Source: Bin76 sp963665765
Lineage (GTDB): Bacteria; Actinomycetota; Acidimicrobiia; Spongiisociales; ZC4RG35
Direction: 5' to 3'
DNA: 64,000 nt
NCBI GenBank assembly: GCA_963665765.1
Contig: OY762464.1
Location: 1,736,001-1,800,000, forward strand
The position numbers and the translations under genes are program-made. The notes under the pieces were generated by a model. It was not told where the DNA came from, made no database searches, and saw only the letters and a program-made list of their open reading frames with translations. How positions within the stretch are numbered: the stretch's first letter is position 1; every line of letters begins with the position of its first letter. Shown here one piece after another: positions 62,280 through 64,000 of the stretch.

Positions 62280-63152
62280 TCAGGTTCCCGGATCCCAGCG
62301 GTGGACCGAGGGAGGATTGCGGAAACCCAGTTCGGCGCAGAAGGCCTGGTATTCGCTTCGACGAACGCCTTTCCAGGCGATGTCCTCGGGATGGCGGGAG
62401 ATGGGAGCATCCCGGCGGAGAGTGGTGAGCTCCCGAAATAGCAGAGCTTCGTCCTGCCGCTCGTTCAAATTCCGGGAGAGGCGCGCCGCCCCTCGCACCT
62501 GGACCTCCCATTTGGCGGGGTCGGGCGGGATGTACTCCAGGCGCCGGTAGTGGGCCAACACGGCGGCGGAGGATTTGGCGCCCCAGGCCGGAATGCCGGG
62601 GATCCCATCGGCCGCATCTCCCACCAAGGCAAGGTAATCAGGGATCGAAGCCGGAGCCACCCCGAATTTGGCCACCACCCCGTCCGCGTCCAGCATCCGG
62701 TTCTGGCGGCGGTCGAAGGTGACCACCCGGCGCCCGGACACGCACTGGGTCAGATCCTTGTCCGGGGTGACCAGAATTACCCGGTCCGCCTGGGGCGCAA
62801 AGCGATGAGCGCCGGTGGCCATGGCGTCGTCCGCTTCGAAATGGGTCATTCCCCAAACCGTCACTCCCAGGATCTCAAATGCCCGTTCAGCCAATCCGAA
62901 CTGCGCCCTGAGATCCTCGGGAGTCCCCTCCCCGGTCTTGTAGCCGTGGTAGAGGTCGTTGCGGAAACTTTCGATCACGGTGTCGGTGGCCGTAGCGATG
63001 TGGGTTACATCGGGGTCTCGGAGCAATGACAAAGTGGTGTTCAGCAGACCGTAGACCGCTCCCACCTCCCGGCCATCCGGCGCCTTGCGGGAGGGAAACC
63101 CGAAATGGGCGCGGAACAACTCGTATGTACCATCAAGCAGATGAACGAACAT
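62280..63152 (-). CDS. 5'-3' exonuclease (PolA N-domain/FEN type)
   Basis: A 290-residue stand-alone flap-type nuclease. It has the N-terminal VHLLDGTYELFRAHF, the metal-site acids in FEADDAMATG and VTPDKDLTQCV, and the helix-hairpin-helix GDAADGIPGIPAWGAKSSAAVL. Actinobacteria often carry such a paralogue besides DNA polymerase I. It is probably active in RNA-primer or flap removal. Confidence 0.88.
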   Translation of the reverse strand: MFVHLLDGTYELFRAHFGFPSRKAPDGREVGAVYGLLNTTLSLLRDPDVTHIATATDTVIESFRNDLYHGYKTGEGTPEDLRAQFGLAERAFEILGVTVWGMTHFEADDAMATGAHRFAPQADRVILVTPDKDLTQCVSGRRVVTFDRRQNRMLDADGVVAKFGVAPASIPDYLALVGDAADGIPGIPAWGAKSSAAVLAHYRRLEYIPPDPAKWEVQVRGAARLSRNLNERQDEALLFRELTTLRRDAPISRHPEDIAWKGVRRSEYQAFCAELGFRNPPSVHRWDPGT

Positions 63153-63164
63153 CCTGAAAATGGT

Positions 63165-63605
63165 ATGAGCGAATCACCGGATGGTCAAAGTGGGGACCAG
63201 GCCGACCGCCCTGACGGGAAAGTCGGCGAAGAATTCGATTCCCTCCGCGACAGCTTTCGTTACAGCTACCAAGATGGGGCGGCCGAGGGTCCCTCCCGGG
63301 AAGAAGTGGGCCAAGCCTTTCGTACCCTGGGCGGAGCGATAACCCGGATGGTGGCCGGGGCCGGCAACACTCTGCGGGACCCCGCGGTCAAGCAGCAGGT
63401 CAAAAAGACCACTCGGACGGTGATCTCGACCCTGGTGGGAGTGTTATCGGAATGGACATCCGACTTGCGCAGCCGACTGGAAGAACGGTGCCGGCAGAAA
63501 ACGAATCCGCCCGACGGGCCCGAGCCGACGGGCGCCGACGAGAGCCGAGCGGAGGACAGCCGCGCCGGCGCTGATCCCGGCGAAGCAGAGCACTCCACCC
63601 CCTGA
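63165..63605 (+). CDS. Hypothetical protein with charged tails
   Basis: A 146-residue protein with acidic N- and C-terminal tails around a central amphipathic stretch (EEVGQAFRTLGGAITRMVAGAGNTLRDPAVKQQVKKTTRTVISTLVGVLSEWTSDL). This may lie on a membrane or form a helical hairpin. ATG at 63165 avoids overlap with the divergent exonuclease gene; ATG at 63141 is possible. No family recognised. Confidence 0.6.
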   Translation: MSESPDGQSGDQADRPDGKVGEEFDSLRDSFRYSYQDGAAEGPSREEVGQAFRTLGGAITRMVAGAGNTLRDPAVKQQVKKTTRTVISTLVGVLSEWTSDLRSRLEERCRQKTNPPDGPEPTGADESRAEDSRAGADPGEAEHSTP

Positions 63606-63615
63606 GGCTTCGGGC

Positions 63616-64000
63616 GTGGCTTTGATAGGCGTGGAGGAGTTGGAGGGGAGGTTGTCGGACCCCCGCTTGGTGATATGTGACGTTCGGTGGTACCTGGCCG
63701 ATCCTCGGCAGGGAAAGATCGAATACCAGGCTTGCCATCTTCCCGGCGCCCGCTTTGTCGATCTGGACACCGACCTGAGCGGGACCGAGGGTCCCGGGCG
63801 GCACCCCCTGCCGACCGTGGCGGCTTTCGCCCGTACTCTGGGAAGGATGGGCATCGGACCGGACCACACGGTGGTGGCGTACGATTCGTCCGGCGGAGCG
63901 ATCGCCGCTCGGCTGTGGTGGATGCTGGACTCGATCGGGCATCGCTCGGCCCGGGTGTTGGACGGGGGGTTGCCCGCCTGGGAGAACGCCGGGCTGCCTC
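63616..64000 (+). CDS. Rhodanese-family sulfurtransferase (3' truncated by the window)
   Basis: A GTG-initiated frame remains open to the window edge. The visible 128 residues form the first rhodanese domain of thiosulfate/3-mercaptopyruvate sulfurtransferases: LVICDVRWYLADPRQG, YQACHLPGARFVDLDTDLSG, HPLPTVAAFARTLGRMGI, VVAYDSSGGAIAARLWWML and VLDGGLPAWENAG. In two-domain members the catalytic Cys sits in the second domain, which lies beyond the window. It starts 10 bp after the preceding hypothetical gene. Confidence 0.85.
   Translation, partial: MALIGVEELEGRLSDPRLVICDVRWYLADPRQGKIEYQACHLPGARFVDLDTDLSGTEGPGRHPLPTVAAFARTLGRMGIGPDHTVVAYDSSGGAIAARLWWMLDSIGHRSARVLDGGLPAWENAGLP

Overview
The window looks like chromosomal DNA of a GC-rich actinobacterium, probably from or near the Acidimicrobiia. 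Signs of this are GTG/TTG starts and four-base ATGA/GTGA overlaps, lipoproteins with Thr/Pro-rich linkers after an 'AAAC' lipobox, several luciferase-like (LLM, F420-type) oxidoreductases, a SUF iron-sulfur system with SufU, a DivIVA-like protein and a relic of an actinobacterial S-layer-homology repeat. The lineage is inferred from gene style; no rRNA or tRNA gene was seen.

Layout. 1-8000: the start of a leftward gene, a candidate operator, gltB (glutamate synthase large subunit), sufB, a small membrane protein and a DUF4015 glycosidase-like protein. 8080-20440, cluster A: three LLM oxidoreductases, a cyclic amidohydrolase, an M20 hydrolase, an alpha/beta hydrolase, a four-gene NMT1-type ABC importer behind an unusual set of palindromes, a cupin and a Gfo/Idh/MocA oxidoreductase. 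20450-29090: sufD-Rieske-sufC, an NCS2 permease fused to a histidine-kinase-like ATPase domain, a fumarase/aspartase, a two-gene unit with a PD-(D/E)XK nuclease, and a second sufC with sufU on the other strand. 29170-33030: DivIVA-like protein, a beta-propeller lipoprotein, a zincin and a RidA protein.

33080-49850, cluster B: a long run of tightly overlapping rightward genes. It begins at a perfect 16-bp palindrome and encodes a bicupin, a TRIP13/Pch2-like AAA+ ATPase, an M20 homologue and an MFS transporter. It continues from a second promoter with a tandemly duplicated TctC-type binding protein, a TctA-TctB fusion, CoxG, a three-subunit molybdenum hydroxylase, an FCD-type GntR regulator, an alpha/beta hydrolase, a cyclic amidohydrolase and an LLM oxidoreductase. 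The enzyme types fit uptake, hydroxylation, ring opening and deamidation of an N-heterocycle such as a purine, pyrimidine or hydantoin-like compound; this is inference. Cluster A carries a related enzyme set with a different transporter, so the two look like parallel versions of one catabolic module.

49850-64000 is mixed: a DUF6338 membrane protein with a 47-residue basic partner, an S-layer-homology relic, a lipoprotein, a redoxin, an Fpg/Nei glycosylase, a HEPN gene pair, an ABC-2 exporter, PlsC, 5-formyl-THF cyclo-ligase, a DUF4160 / DUF2442-fusion pair, acyl-CoA carboxylase beta, an enoyl-CoA hydratase-like gene, a 5'-3' exonuclease and a rhodanese cut by the window edge. The most unusual items are the stand-alone TRIP13-like ATPase in a catabolic operon, the duplicated TctC gene with an identical 748-bp block, the permease-ATPase fusion, and two M20 homologues that lack standard metal ligands.
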